From NCBI RefSeq assembly GCF_007992455.1, contig NZ_BKAH01000002.1, positions 310,001-374,000 of the forward strand: DNA of 64,000 nucleotides, given 5' to 3'. The notes under the pieces were generated by a model. The model had not been told where the DNA came from. It was given only the letters and a program-made list of their open reading frames with translations, and ran no database searches. Origin of the DNA: Microbacterium saccharophilum (lineage in GTDB: Bacteria; Actinomycetota; Actinomycetes; Actinomycetales; Microbacteriaceae). The position numbers were made by a program, and so were the translations under genes. This document shows, piece by piece, positions 28,075 to 37,783 of the stretch; position 1 is the stretch's first letter; every line of letters starts with the position of its first letter.

Positions 28075-29187
28075 ATGCCCGAGCAGTCCCGGTTCGTCGT
28101 CGTCGGCGGCGGCGTCATGGGGCTCGCCGCGGCGTGGGAGCTGGCCCGCCGCGGTGCGCGTCCCATCGTGCTGGAGCGCTTCGCGCGCGGCCACACGCGG
28201 GGAGCCTCGCACGGCGCGACCCGGAACTTCAACAACGCGTATGCGGAGGAGCACTACCTCGACCTGCTCATCCGTGCCCGGGCGGGCTGGGAGGCGCTCG
28301 GCGAGGTGGAGGGCGAGCCGCTCCTGCGCCTGCATGGCCTCGTGTCGCACGGCGCGGGCGCGGCCCTCGGCGGCACCGGCGGCGGGCTCGTCGAGGTCGA
28401 ACGCCGGCTGCATGAGCGCGGCATCCCCGCGACGCTCCTCGATCCGGTCGACGCCGCGCGGCGCTGGCCCGGCATGCGTTTCGAGGACACCGTCCTGTAC
28501 TCGCCGGATGCCGGAGTGGCCCGCGCCGATGCGACGCTGCGCGAACTCGAGCGGCGCATCGTCGCGGCCGGCGGAGAGGTGCGCTGGGAGACACCGGCGG
28601 TCGACATCGACCAGGATGCCGATGGCGTCACGGTGCGGACGGCGCTCGGGGCGATACGCGCGGACGTCGTCGTCGTCGCCGCCGGAGCGTGGACGAAGAC
28701 GCTGCTCACCGGCATCCGCCTGCCGCGCCTCTTGGTCACGGAGGAGTCACCGGCCCACTTCGCTCCGCGCGATCCGCGCTCGCCGTGGCCGTCGTTCAAC
28801 CACTTCGTGACGCCGGGCGCCTGGCCCGCGCCGGTGTACGGCATGCCGACGCCCGGCGAGGGGATCAAGGTCGGCTTCCATCACGTCGGCGACGAGGTCG
28901 ACCCGGACGCGCGCGCGTTCCGCACCGACGCGCACGCGGACCTCCTCGCCGCCTACGTGCGGGAATGGATGCCGGGGCTCGATGCCGGCACCGCCGTGCC
29001 GATCAGCTGCACCTACACGTCGACGCCCGACGACGCCTTCGTGCTCGACCGGCGCGGGCGGATCGTCGTCGGTGCCGGGTTCTCCGGCCAGGGCTTCAAG
29101 TTCGCGCCCGGCGTCGGCGCCGTGCTCGCTGACCTGGCGCTGGATCCGGCGGCGCTCGCCGCGTCGGCGTTCCGCCTCCCGGACTGA
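28075..29187 (+). CDS. FAD-dependent oxidoreductase, monomeric sarcosine oxidase/N-methyltryptophan oxidase family
   Basis: A 370-residue DAO/MSOX-type flavoenzyme. The Rossmann motif GGGVMGLAAAWELARRG and ERFARGHTRGASHGATRNF open the FAD domain. The C-terminal SCTYTSTPDDAFVLDR has the Cys at the position used for covalent flavin attachment in MSOX, and GAGFSGQGFKFAPGVGAVLADLAL closes the fold. It would oxidise N-methyl or related amines, producing H2O2; the exact substrate is not determined. ATG 28075 has GAGAGGA upstream. It interrupts the gua cluster and is bracketed by two homologous palindromes. Confidence 0.9.
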   Translation: MPEQSRFVVVGGGVMGLAAAWELARRGARPIVLERFARGHTRGASHGATRNFNNAYAEEHYLDLLIRARAGWEALGEVEGEPLLRLHGLVSHGAGAALGGTGGGLVEVERRLHERGIPATLLDPVDAARRWPGMRFEDTVLYSPDAGVARADATLRELERRIVAAGGEVRWETPAVDIDQDADGVTVRTALGAIRADVVVVAAGAWTKTLLTGIRLPRLLVTEESPAHFAPRDPRSPWPSFNHFVTPGAWPAPVYGMPTPGEGIKVGFHHVGDEVDPDARAFRTDAHADLLAAYVREWMPGLDAGTAVPISCTYTSTPDDAFVLDRRGRIVVGAGFSGQGFKFAPGVGAVLADLALDPAALAASAFRLPD

Positions 29188-29237
29188 CGCCGCCCCGTCG
29201 CGCCCCGGGTCCGGTCGGGTCCGTCCGACCCGCGTCC

Positions 29238-29306
29238 CCGAGAAACCACATCCGGCGTGAGACATCACGTCAAGGGCGGTTTGTCATGCTGGATGTGGTT
29301 TCTCGG
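29238..29306. repeat. 69-bp palindrome, right flank of the FAD oxidase gene
   Basis: The outer 16-bp arms (CCGAGAAACCACATCC and its complement) are perfect, with a decayed inner GAGACATCACG stem. Same length and outline as the element at 27944. It lies 54-122 bp before guaB3, so it may also act as a terminator-like hairpin. Confidence 0.85.
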
Positions 29307-29359
29307 TGCGGCCGAGTGGGGCCGGGAGGCCCCGAGACGCGGGGCGGTAGGCTGGGACG

Positions 29360-30484
29360 GTGACCATGGAGATCGAGCTCGGCCGCGCAAAGCGTGCCCG
29401 CCGCGCATATGCGTTCGACGACATCGCGGTCGTGCCGTCCCGGCGCACGCGCAACCCCGAGGACGTCTCGACGGCCTGGTCGATCGACGCCTTCGGCTTC
29501 GGCATCCCCGTGCTCGGGGCGCCCATGGACTCCGTCATGAGCCCGCGCACCGCGATCATGCTGGGCCAGCTCGGCGGGCTCGGCGTCCTCGACCTCGAGG
29601 GCGTCTGGACCCGCTACGACGACCCCGAGCCGCTGCTCGCCGAGATCGCCGCGCTCCCACCGGATGCCGCCACGGCGCGCATGCAGGAGCTCTACTCCGC
29701 ACCCATCAAGCCGGAGCTCGTCCGCGACCGCCTCGCCGAGATCCGCGCCGCCGGCGTCACCGTCGCCGGCGCGCTCACCCCGCAGCGCACCCAGGAGCTC
29801 TACGAGACCGTCGTCGCTGCCGGCGTCGACCTCTTCGTCATCCGCGGGACCACGGTCTCCGCCGAGCACGTCTCCAGCGTCTCCGAGCCGCTGAACCTGA
29901 AGAAGTTCATCTACGACCTCGACGTCCCCGTCATCGTCGGCGGAGCCGCGACCTACACCGCCGCCCTGCACCTCATGCGCACGGGCGCCGCGGGCGTCCT
30001 CGTCGGGTTCGGCGGCGGCGCCGCCTCCACGACGCGCGCGACCCTCGGCATCCACGCCCCGATGGCCACTGCCGTCGCCGACGTCGCCGGCGCGCGCCGC
30101 GACTACCTCGATGAGTCGGGCGGGCGCTACGTGCACGTCATCGCGGACGGCGGCGTGGGCACCTCCGGCGACATCGTCAAGGCGCTCGCGATGGGCGCGG
30201 ATGCCGTCATGCTCGGCGTCGCCCTCGCCCGCGCGACCGATGCGCCCGGCGGCGGGTTCCACTGGGGACCCGAAGCGCACCACGCGAAGCTTCCGCGCGG
30301 CAACCGCGTCGAGGTCGGCCAGGTCGCCCCGCTCGAGGAGATCCTCTACGGGCCGGCCCCGGTCGCTGACGGCACCGCGAACCTCATCGGCGCCCTCCGC
30401 AAGTCGATGGCCACCACCGGGTACTCCGACCTCAAGGAGTTCCAGCGCGTCGAGGTCGTCGTCGCCCCGTACACCTTCGGCTGA
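29360..30484 (+). CDS. guaB3: GuaB3 family IMP dehydrogenase-related protein
   Basis: A 374-residue TIM-barrel paralogue of IMP dehydrogenase without CBS domains. AFDDIAVVPSRRTRNPEDVST and GAPMDSVMSPRTAIML align with IMPDH. The loop that holds the catalytic Cys in GuaB reads VIRGTTVSAEHVSS here, with no Cys, the defining feature of actinobacterial GuaB3. Its reaction has long been unclear, though GMP-reductase-like activity has been discussed for relatives. GTG 29360 or ATG 29366. The next gene begins 2 bp after its stop. Confidence 0.92.
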   Translation: MTMEIELGRAKRARRAYAFDDIAVVPSRRTRNPEDVSTAWSIDAFGFGIPVLGAPMDSVMSPRTAIMLGQLGGLGVLDLEGVWTRYDDPEPLLAEIAALPPDAATARMQELYSAPIKPELVRDRLAEIRAAGVTVAGALTPQRTQELYETVVAAGVDLFVIRGTTVSAEHVSSVSEPLNLKKFIYDLDVPVIVGGAATYTAALHLMRTGAAGVLVGFGGGAASTTRATLGIHAPMATAVADVAGARRDYLDESGGRYVHVIADGGVGTSGDIVKALAMGADAVMLGVALARATDAPGGGFHWGPEAHHAKLPRGNRVEVGQVAPLEEILYGPAPVADGTANLIGALRKSMATTGYSDLKEFQRVEVVVAPYTFG

Positions 30485-30485
30485 G

Positions 30486-31310
30486 ATGAGCTCTGCCGAC
30501 CCCGAGGTCTTCCCGCCGACCCTGCGCGAGGTCATGCTGCGCCCGTGGTGGCTCGGCATGCTCGCTTTCGCGCTGCTGCTGGCGGCGGTGTTCGCGTGGC
30601 TCGGGCAGTGGCAGCTCTCGAGCGCCCTCGACACCGCTCCCGTCGAGCCGGGCGCGACCGAGAACGTGCGCCCCCTGGATGACGTCGCGACGCCGGGGGA
30701 GTACCTCTCCGACCCGCTCGTGGGTCAGAAGGTCGAGGTGACGGGGTCGTTCGTCGCCGACGACTTCGTCATCGTCTCCTCCCGCTACAACGACGGCGCG
30801 GCGGGGTTCTGGGTGACGGGTCAGCTGCGCATCGCGGATGCCGCCGCCCCCACCTCGCTCGCCGTGGCGGTCGGCTGGACCGCCGACCGCGACGAGGCCG
30901 AGGCCGCGGCATCCGCGCTGAACGACGACCCCCCGCAGGGCGTGACGCTGACCGGCCGGATCATCTCCGACGAAGGCCCGGCGCTGCCCCGTGCCGGCGC
31001 GCCCGCCACCGAGATGTCCCGCATGTCGCCGGCGGCGCTGCTGGGTGTCTGGCACGACGTCGACGGGCTCTCGGTCTACCGCGCGTACCTCACGGCCGGC
31101 GAGCCGCTGAGCGGACTGACGGCCATCCACTCGCCGGCCCCCGAGGAGCGCGGCGGGGTCAACTGGCTCAACATCTTCTACGCCGTCGAGTGGGCGATCT
31201 TCGCGGGCTTCGCGTTCTACATGTGGTACCGCCTGGCGCGGGACGCGTGGGAGAAGGAGCTCGAGGAGCTCGAGGTCCTCGAGGAGAGCCCGCTTCCGAC
31301 CCGCGACTAG
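30486..31310 (+). CDS. SURF1 family protein (cytochrome oxidase biogenesis)
   Basis: A 274-residue SURF1 protein. The first membrane helix [24 protein letters not shown] carries the family GxWQ signature. A periplasmic beta domain follows ([37 protein letters not shown]), then [30 protein letters not shown] as the second helix. It assists haem a insertion into aa3 oxidase in other bacteria. The C-terminus is Glu-rich. Tightly packed between guaB3 and the DUF3817 gene. Confidence 0.92.
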   Translation: MSSADPEVFPPTLREVMLRPWWLGMLAFALLLAAVFAWLGQWQLSSALDTAPVEPGATENVRPLDDVATPGEYLSDPLVGQKVEVTGSFVADDFVIVSSRYNDGAAGFWVTGQLRIADAAAPTSLAVAVGWTADRDEAEAAASALNDDPPQGVTLTGRIISDEGPALPRAGAPATEMSRMSPAALLGVWHDVDGLSVYRAYLTAGEPLSGLTAIHSPAPEERGGVNWLNIFYAVEWAIFAGFAFYMWYRLARDAWEKELEELEVLEESPLPTRD

Positions 31311-31319
31311 ACTTGAGGC

Positions 31320-31802
31320 ATGCCTCAGCCCAAGCTCGCCACCTTTCCGGCGATCCGCGGAGCGCTGAAGTTCTACCAGGTCGCGTCGGTCATCACCGGC
31401 GTCATGCTGCTGCTCTTGTGCGCCGAGATGATCGTGAAGTACTTCCTGAAGTACGAGCTGTTCCTCGGCGGCGCCGGCGGGTTCCTGTGGTTCGCGCAGG
31501 TGGATGCGTTCGGCGAGTCCACCGGCGACGGGGTCAACCTGTCGCTCCTGATCCTCATCGCGCACGGCTGGTTCTACGTCGTGTACCTCTTCGCCTGCTT
31601 CCGCGTGTGGAGCCTCATGCGCTGGGGCTTCGTGCGGTTCGTGACGCTCGCCCTCGGCGGCATCGTCCCGCTGCTGTCCTTCTCCATGGAGCTGCGCGTC
31701 GCGCGCGAAGTGCGGGCCTATCTCGCCCAGCGGGAAGCGTCCGAGCGCGACACCGCCCCGCCCTCCGAATCCGCCCCGATCCCGACGGAGAACATCCGGT
31801 GA
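31320..31802 (+). CDS. DUF3817 membrane protein
   Basis: A 160-residue protein with about three helices: [70 protein letters not shown]. The HGWFYVVYL motif is typical of DUF3817. Function is unknown, but the gene is conserved next to guaA in Microbacteriaceae. The C-terminal 25 residues are Ser/Pro-rich. The stop overlaps the guaA start (GTGA). Confidence 0.9.
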   Translation: MPQPKLATFPAIRGALKFYQVASVITGVMLLLLCAEMIVKYFLKYELFLGGAGGFLWFAQVDAFGESTGDGVNLSLLILIAHGWFYVVYLFACFRVWSLMRWGFVRFVTLALGGIVPLLSFSMELRVAREVRAYLAQREASERDTAPPSESAPIPTENIR

Positions 31803-33382
31803 CCAGCCAGACCGAGACCGCCCAGCGGCCCGTCCTCGTCGTCGACTTCGGCGCACAGTACGCGCAGCTGATCGCGCGCCGCGTGCGCGAAGCCGGCGTC
31901 TACAGCGAGCTCATCCCGCACACCGCGACGGCCGCCGAGGTCGCCGAGCGCAACCCGGTGGGCATCATCCTCTCCGGCGGCCCGTCGTCGGTGTACGAGC
32001 CCGGCGCGCCGACGCTCGACCCCGGCGTGCTCGAACTCGGCATCCCGACCCTGGGCATCTGCTACGGCTTCCAGGTGATGGCGCAGCAGCTCGGCGGCGA
32101 GGTCGCCAACACGGGGCTCCGCGAGTACGGCGCCACCGACGCGACGCTCGCCGGTGACGGCGGCGTGCTCCTGGGCGGTCAGCCCGCCGAGCAGAACGTG
32201 TGGATGAGCCACGGCGACCAGGTCGCGAAGGCCCCCGAGGGCTTCGACGTCCTCGCCTCGACCGCCGCGACCCCGGTCGCCGCGTTCGGCAACGCCGAGC
32301 GCAACCTCTACGGCGTGCAGTGGCATCCCGAGGTCAAGCACTCCGACCACGGCCAGGACGTCCTGGAGAACTTCCTGCACAAGGCCGCGGGCCTGCCCGC
32401 CGACTGGAACAGCGGCAACGTGATCGCCGAGCAGGTCGAGAAGATCCGCGCCCAGGTCGGATCGGGCCGCGTCATCTGCGGTCTCTCCGGCGGCGTCGAC
32501 TCCGCCGTGGCCGCAGCACTCGTGCACAAGGCCGTCGGCGACCAGCTCGTCTGCATCTTCGTCGACCACGGGCTGCTCCGGAAGAACGAGCGCGAGCAGG
32601 TCGAACAGGACTACGTCGCCTCCACCGGTGTGCGCCTCGTCACGATCGACGCGCGCGACCAGTTCCTCTCCGCGCTCGCCGGCGTCAGCGACCCGGAGCA
32701 GAAGCGCAAGATCATCGGCCGGGAGTTCATCCGCACGTTCGAGCAGGCCGAAGCCGCGCTCGTCGCGGAGGCCGCCGCGGACGGCGAGCCGATCCGCTTC
32801 CTCGTGCAGGGCACCCTGTACCCCGACGTCGTCGAGTCGGGCGGCGGAGCGGGCACCGCGAACATCAAGAGCCACCACAACGTGGGCGGCCTGCCGGAGG
32901 ACCTGCAGTTCGAGCTCGTCGAGCCGCTGCGGACCCTGTTCAAGGACGAGGTCCGCGCGATCGGCCGCGAGCTCGGGCTCCCCGAGGTCATCGTCGGCCG
33001 CCAGCCGTTTCCGGGGCCCGGTCTCGGCATCCGGATCGTCGGTGAGGTCACCGCTGACCGTCTCGCGATTCTGCAGGATGCCGACGCCATCGCCCGCGAG
33101 GAGCTGACCAAGGCGGGCCTCGACGACGAGATCTGGCAGTGCCCCGTCGTGCTGCTGGCCGACGTGCGCTCGGTCGGTGTCCAGGGCGACGGTCGCACGT
33201 ACGGACACCCCATCGTGCTGCGCCCGGTCTCCAGCGAGGACGCCATGACGGCCGACTGGAGCCGTCTGCCCTATGACGTCCTGTCGAAGATCTCGAACCG
33301 CATCACGAACGAGGTCCGCGAGGTGAACCGTGTCGTCCTCGACGTCACGAGCAAGCCCCCGGGGACCATCGAGTGGGAGTGA
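31799..33382 (+). CDS. guaA: GMP synthase (glutamine-hydrolysing)
   Basis: A 527-residue enzyme that aminates XMP to GMP. The class-I glutamine amidotransferase domain has the nucleophile Cys in [13 protein letters not shown] and the His-Glu pair in WHPEVKHS. The ATP pyrophosphatase P-loop is [18 protein letters not shown], followed by the dimerisation domain with [12 protein letters not shown] and the ending KPPGTIEWE. Translationally coupled to DUF3817 and followed by a strong terminator. Confidence 0.98.
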   Translation: MTSQTETAQRPVLVVDFGAQYAQLIARRVREAGVYSELIPHTATAAEVAERNPVGIILSGGPSSVYEPGAPTLDPGVLELGIPTLGICYGFQVMAQQLGGEVANTGLREYGATDATLAGDGGVLLGGQPAEQNVWMSHGDQVAKAPEGFDVLASTAATPVAAFGNAERNLYGVQWHPEVKHSDHGQDVLENFLHKAAGLPADWNSGNVIAEQVEKIRAQVGSGRVICGLSGGVDSAVAAALVHKAVGDQLVCIFVDHGLLRKNEREQVEQDYVASTGVRLVTIDARDQFLSALAGVSDPEQKRKIIGREFIRTFEQAEAALVAEAAADGEPIRFLVQGTLYPDVVESGGGAGTANIKSHHNVGGLPEDLQFELVEPLRTLFKDEVRAIGRELGLPEVIVGRQPFPGPGLGIRIVGEVTADRLAILQDADAIAREELTKAGLDDEIWQCPVVLLADVRSVGVQGDGRTYGHPIVLRPVSSEDAMTADWSRLPYDVLSKISNRITNEVREVNRVVLDVTSKPPGTIEWE

Positions 33383-33388
33383 GCGTGT

Positions 33389-33424
33389 GACGGATGCCGT
33401 GGCCTGAGGGTCACGGCATCCGTC
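33389..33424 (+). terminator. Terminator after guaA
   Basis: GACGGATGCCGTG pairs perfectly (13 bp) with CACGGCATCCGTC around a 10-base loop, 6 bases after the guaA stop, followed by GTTC. Confidence 0.8.
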
Positions 33425-33460
33425 GTTCGCGGGTCATGTCGCGGGCCCGCGGACGCACGA

Positions 33461-33494
33461 AGAAGGGCCGCCCGGCGTACCGGGCGGCCCTTCT
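33461..33494. terminator. Bidirectional terminator between guaA and the BI-1 gene
   Basis: AGAAGGGCCGCCCGG pairs perfectly (15 bp) with its complement around a CGTA loop. It is flanked by T-rich ends on both strands, so it can stop transcription from either side. Confidence 0.9.
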
Positions 33495-33506
33495 TGTGGA
33501 GTGCGG

Positions 33507-34439
33507 TCAGTTGCTGCCGCGGACGATCGCGATCATGCGCAGGATCTCGACGTACAGCCACACGACCGTGACCATGATCCCGAAGGCGCCGAGCCAGCCG
33601 AACTGGCGCGGGGCGCCGTTGCGGACGCCCTGCTGGATCTGGTCGAAGTCGAGCACGAGCGAGTACGCGGCCATGATGACGACCAGCACGCCGATGATGA
33701 GGCCGAGCGGGATGCCGGCGATCGTGGCGCTGTACAGGCCGAAGGTCTGCTCTGCCGGCAGGACGTTGGTCCACATGAGGACGAGGTTCAGCAGCGAGAA
33801 GACGAGGTAGCCGATCATCGCGATCATGAAGATCTTCGTGGCCTTCTTCGAGGCACGGATCTTGCCGCTCGCGAACAGGGCCAGCGTCACGCCGACGACG
33901 GAGACGGTCGCGAGGGTGGCCTGCATGACGATGCCGGGCCACATGATCTCGAAGAACGCCGAGATGCCGCCGATGAAGAGCCCCTCGAACGCCGCGTAGG
34001 CGAAGATCAGCGCGGGGCGGATCTTCTTGCGCGACGTGAAGGTGATGACCATCGCGAGGACGAAGCCGCCGAGCGCGCCGATGATCCAGGGCATCATGGT
34101 GAACGCCTGGTTCGGGTCGCCGGTGATGCCGAACGATCCGCCGAGCGTCCACAGCCAGCCGACGACCGCCGTGACCAGCAGGATGGCGAACAGGCTGAAC
34201 GTCTTGATGACGGTGTCCTCGACGGTCATGCGACCGGTCTCGATGGATCCCGCGGGCGGGGCGGCGAACATGCCCTCGAGCTGCGCGCTGGCGGCGACGT
34301 CGGCGCCCTGGTGGGCGGCGGTCGCGTACTGCGTTGAGGTGCCCGCCTGCTGCGCCGCGGGAGGGGTCAGGCCCGGCCGCTGCTCTTTGAAGGCCGGGTT
34401 GTTGAATGCGAAGTTGCCGGAGGCCATGGTCTCTCTCAC
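33507..34439 (-). CDS. Bax inhibitor-1/YccA family membrane protein
   Basis: A 310-residue protein with a cytosolic N-terminus (about 85 residues, Ala/Gln/Thr-rich), then seven hydrophobic segments: TFSLFAILLVTAVVGWLW, MPWIIGALGGFVLAMVITF, PALIFAYAAFEGLFIGGISAFFE and others. YAAFEGLFIGGIS is a family signature. The MASGNFAFNNPAFKE-type start is common in actinobacteria. BI-1 homologues conduct Ca2+/H+ in a pH-dependent way; the role in this lineage is unknown. Confidence 0.92.
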   Translation of the reverse strand: MRETMASGNFAFNNPAFKEQRPGLTPPAAQQAGTSTQYATAAHQGADVAASAQLEGMFAAPPAGSIETGRMTVEDTVIKTFSLFAILLVTAVVGWLWTLGGSFGITGDPNQAFTMMPWIIGALGGFVLAMVITFTSRKKIRPALIFAYAAFEGLFIGGISAFFEIMWPGIVMQATLATVSVVGVTLALFASGKIRASKKATKIFMIAMIGYLVFSLLNLVLMWTNVLPAEQTFGLYSATIAGIPLGLIIGVLVVIMAAYSLVLDFDQIQQGVRNGAPRQFGWLGAFGIMVTVVWLYVEILRMIAIVRGSN

Positions 34440-34562
34440 TCCAAGAATCGGGTCACAGCGCGGTGCTGTGGATTACAGGGTATCGGACGGGGTTCCCGCA
34501 GCGGCAGTACAGGCTGTGAGAGCGCTACGAACCGCGGGGATGGCGACGGGTAGCCTGGAACG

Positions 34563-35570
34563 ATGCCCCGCCGCAGACCCCTCGTGATCGGTCATCGCGG
34601 CGCGCCCGGCTACCGCCCCGAGCACACCCGCTCCTCGTATGACCTGGCCCTCGAGCTGGGTGTCGACGCCGTCGAACCCGACGTCGTCGTCACGAAGGAC
34701 CGGGTCCTCGTCGTCCGTCACGAGAACGAGATCGGCTCGACCACCGACGTCGCCGCGCACCCCGAATTCGCCGACCGCCGCACCACGAAGACGATCGACG
34801 GCGCGGAGATCACGGGATGGTTCACCGAGGACTTCACGTGGGCCGAGCTCGCGACGCTGCGGTGCCGGGAACGGCTGCCGCAGCTGCGGCCGGGGAGCGC
34901 GAGCTTCGACGGCGAGCAGCCGCCGCTGCGGCTGCGCGACGTGCTCGACATCGTCCGCCTCGCCTCGCTGGACCAGGGTCGGGAGATCGGCGTCGTGCTG
35001 GAGATCAAGCACGCGACCTACTTCGCCGGACTCGGGGTCGACGTTGCAGGCCTCGTCGCCGCGGAGCTGCAGGCCAGCGGCTGGGCCGACGGCGCGCTGC
35101 CGCTCGTGCTCGAGTCGTTCGAGTCGACCGTGCTGATGCAGCTGCGGGAGCACGGCATCCGCGGGTCGTACATCTACCTCTTCGAAGCGGCCGGCCGCCC
35201 CTACGACCTCGTCGCAGCCCTCGGCCGCAACGCACCGACCTACCCGTCGCTGGCCACGCCGGCGGGCCTGGACGGACTCGTCGGGGTCGTCGACGGCATC
35301 AGCCTCGACAAGCGCATGATCCTCGCGCCCGACCGGCTCGGGCGGCCCACCGGTCCGGCGCCGATCGTCGCCGAGGCGCACGCGCGCGGCCTCCGCGTCT
35401 TCACATGGACCTGCCGGCCGGAGAACTCGTTCCTCCTCCCGTCGTTCCGCCACGGCCGGGACAAGTCGGCCCTCGGTGACTACGAAGCCGAGTGGCAGGT
35501 CATCGCCGACGCCGGGGTCGACGGGGTGTTCGTTGACCACCCCGACCTCGGTACCGCGTTCTTCCGCTGA
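34563..35570 (+). CDS. Glycerophosphodiester phosphodiesterase
   Basis: A 335-residue GDPD-family TIM-barrel enzyme that cleaves glycerophosphodiesters to glycerol-3-phosphate and an alcohol. Catalytic and metal residues are in VIGHRGAPGYRPEHT (His-Arg; Glu) and AVEPDVVVTKDRVLVVRHE (Glu-x-Asp...His). VLEIKHATYF, LESFES and VDGVFVDHPDLG complete the pattern. There is no signal peptide, so it is probably cytosolic. Monocistronic. Confidence 0.93.
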   Translation: MPRRRPLVIGHRGAPGYRPEHTRSSYDLALELGVDAVEPDVVVTKDRVLVVRHENEIGSTTDVAAHPEFADRRTTKTIDGAEITGWFTEDFTWAELATLRCRERLPQLRPGSASFDGEQPPLRLRDVLDIVRLASLDQGREIGVVLEIKHATYFAGLGVDVAGLVAAELQASGWADGALPLVLESFESTVLMQLREHGIRGSYIYLFEAAGRPYDLVAALGRNAPTYPSLATPAGLDGLVGVVDGISLDKRMILAPDRLGRPTGPAPIVAEAHARGLRVFTWTCRPENSFLLPSFRHGRDKSALGDYEAEWQVIADAGVDGVFVDHPDLGTAFFR

Positions 35571-35640
35571 TCCGCCGGCGTACCGGGACACATGCCCCGG
35601 CGTTCATGCACGGTCCACAGGGAACCCCTAGGGTGAGCGC

Positions 35641-36573
35641 ATGAGCACCCCCGGCATCGTCGCGCGCGGAGTCAAACGGTCCTTCGGGAACGTGCACGCG
35701 GTCCGCGACGTCACACTCGAGGCGCGCGAGGGCGCCGTCACCGGCCTCGTCGGCCCGAACGGGTCGGGGAAGACGACGCTGCTGCTGATGCTGGCGTCCC
35801 TGCTGCAGCCCGACGAGGGCGAGCTGCGCATCGGCGGGATCGACCCGATCGCCGACCCGGCCGGCGCGCGCGGCGTCCTCGGCTGGATGCCGGACGCGCT
35901 CGGCGCGTGGCAGACCCTCAGCGCCCGCGAGACCATCGTTACGACGGGCCGGCTCTACGACCTGGACAAGGAGCGCTCCGCCGCCCGGGCGGCGGAGCTG
36001 CTGAGCATCGTCGGCCTGGAAGACCTCGCCGACGCCCCGGCGCGGGTCCTCTCCCGCGGTCAGAAGCAGCGGCTCGGCCTCGCCCGAGCGCTCGTGCACG
36101 ACCCGCAGGTCCTCCTCCTCGACGAGCCGGCGTCCGGCCTGGACCCGCAGGCGCGGATCGACCTGCGACTGCTGCTGCGGCGTCTGGCCGCCGAAGGGCG
36201 CACCATCCTCATCTCCAGTCACATCCTCTCCGAGCTGGAGGAGGTCGTCGACGACGCCGTCTTCCTCATCGCGGGGGAGACCGTCAGCGCCGAGCGCGTC
36301 GCCGCGGCCGCAAGCCGCGGACGGATGTGGCGTCTGCGCCTGGCCGACCGCGACGCGACGGCCGCCGCCCTCCCGGTCGCGCAGGCGCTCGGCTGGGATG
36401 TGAACCACATCCCCATCGAGCGCCGCGACCTGCTGCTGCACTTCGCCACCGACACCGACGCGGCGGCCGGGATCGCCGCGCTCGTGCGCGCGGGGCTCCC
36501 GGTGGCCGAGTTCAGTGCCGCGACGGGCCTCCTCGAACACACCTTCCTCGACCTCGAAGGGGGTGCGCGATGA
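35641..36573 (+). CDS. ABC exporter ATP-binding protein
   Basis: A 310-residue ATPase. Walker A GPNGSGKTTLLLML, signature LSRGQKQRLGLARAL (SRGQ instead of SGGQ), Walker B VLLLDEPASGLDP and H-loop ISSHILSELE are intact. A C-terminal regulatory region of about 80 residues follows. It belongs with the permease that overlaps its stop. The CcmA/NatA-like subfamily suggests export or resistance; the substrate is unknown. Confidence 0.93.
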   Translation: MSTPGIVARGVKRSFGNVHAVRDVTLEAREGAVTGLVGPNGSGKTTLLLMLASLLQPDEGELRIGGIDPIADPAGARGVLGWMPDALGAWQTLSARETIVTTGRLYDLDKERSAARAAELLSIVGLEDLADAPARVLSRGQKQRLGLARALVHDPQVLLLDEPASGLDPQARIDLRLLLRRLAAEGRTILISSHILSELEEVVDDAVFLIAGETVSAERVAAAASRGRMWRLRLADRDATAAALPVAQALGWDVNHIPIERRDLLLHFATDTDAAAGIAALVRAGLPVAEFSAATGLLEHTFLDLEGGAR

Positions 36574-37652
36574 ACCTCGCCCGACTGTGGACCATCGCCC
36601 GGCTGGAGCTCGTCCAGCGGATGCGGACGGTGTCGTGGTTCGTCCTCCTCGGCATCTTCGCCACCCTCCTCGCGGGGGTCACGCTGCTGTCGTTCTTCGC
36701 CTTCCAGCGCACCGAGCAGAGCGGCGCCGCGATCTACTCGACGGTCGTCTACATCACGCTGCTGCTCGTGATCCTCGTCTCCCCGACGCTGAGCGGGAAC
36801 AGCATCAACGGCGACCGGGATGCCGCGACCCTCGCCCCCGTGCAGGTCACGCTCGTCACGACCGGGGAGATCCTGCTCGGCAAGTTCCTCGCCGCGTGGA
36901 TCACGGGCCTCGCGTTCGCCGTGGTCGCCGTGCCGTTCCTCGTCATCGCCTCGTTCGGCGGCGGCGTGCAGGCGGCGACGGTGCTGGTGTCCCTTGCCAT
37001 CCTGGTCCTCGAGACCGGCATCATCGCCGCGATCGGCATCGCGATGAGCGGCATCCTGCCCCGCCCGCTGTTCTCCGTCGCCGCGACCTACCTCGTCGTC
37101 GCGGCCCTCGCGATCGGGAGCGTCATCGGGTTCGGGCTCGTCGGCGCGAGCATCACGAGCGAGGCCACGAACTCGTACCGGACGGCCGTGTACGACGACA
37201 CCACCGGCGAGCCCGAGTGCAAGGACGGCGCCGAGAACTGCTGGAACGATCCGGAGGAGATGATCTGCGGCGAGTGGCAGGTCGACACCTGGCACGTCCC
37301 GCGCTTCGACCACGTCTGGTGGATGCTGGCGGCGAACCCCTTCGTCATCCTCGCGGACGCCACCCCCACGCAGTTCGACCGGCAGGGGAACGCCGTCGAC
37401 GCGTTCGGCGCCCTCAAGTTCGGTGTGCGCTCCGCGCAGCTGCCGCCCGAGCTCGAGCAGCGCTGGGACGAGTGCGCCCCGTACGAGGAGCAGCGGTTCC
37501 CGAACGCCCGAGAAGTGATCGGGAAGACCGTGCCCAGCTGGTTCGTGGGGCTCGGGGTCCAGATCGCCCTCGCCGCCGCGCTGCTCTGGTGGGCGTGGGC
37601 GCGGACCCGCACGCCGGCGCGGCAGCTGCCTCCCGGGACGCGCATCGCGTGA
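36570..37652 (+). CDS. ABC exporter permease (ABC-2 type)
   Basis: A 360-residue membrane protein. A helix at about 20-45 (WFVLLGIFATLLAGVTLLSFFAF) is followed by five more, including LLVILVSPTLSGNSINGDRDAATLAPVQV (the ABC-2 motif) and FAVVAVPFLVIASFGGG. An unusually large extracytoplasmic segment (about 195-310) contains at least four Cys (PECKDGAENCWND, MICGEW, DECAPYE), suggesting disulphides. ATG 36570 overlaps the ATPase stop (ATGA). Confidence 0.9.
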   Translation: MNLARLWTIARLELVQRMRTVSWFVLLGIFATLLAGVTLLSFFAFQRTEQSGAAIYSTVVYITLLLVILVSPTLSGNSINGDRDAATLAPVQVTLVTTGEILLGKFLAAWITGLAFAVVAVPFLVIASFGGGVQAATVLVSLAILVLETGIIAAIGIAMSGILPRPLFSVAATYLVVAALAIGSVIGFGLVGASITSEATNSYRTAVYDDTTGEPECKDGAENCWNDPEEMICGEWQVDTWHVPRFDHVWWMLAANPFVILADATPTQFDRQGNAVDAFGALKFGVRSAQLPPELEQRWDECAPYEEQRFPNAREVIGKTVPSWFVGLGVQIALAAALLWWAWARTRTPARQLPPGTRIA

Positions 37653-37664
37653 CCCCGTCCCGAG

Positions 37665-37688
37665 TAGATGAGAGCCTTCTCATCTACC
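37665..37688. promoter_or_regulatory. 24-bp perfect palindrome before the subtilase gene
   Basis: GTAGATGAGA and TCTCATCTAC flank a 4-bp centre. It is AT-richer than its surroundings and lacks a following T-run. It lies 13 bp after the ABC permease stop and about 95 bp before the protease start. It is either an operator for the protease or a weak terminator. Confidence 0.55.
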
Positions 37689-37783
37689 CAGGACTATCGG
37701 CAACTGTCAGTCGATGCATAGCCTCCTATCAGCCTCCGCACACGAAGCGGGGGCAGTGCTCTGCACAGAAAGGCGGTCCCCCT

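Noticed and set aside
36515..37783. Extending the subtilase start far upstream
   Set aside because: The extension reads through the ABC permease in another frame. The signal peptide and ribosome site place the start at TTG 37784.
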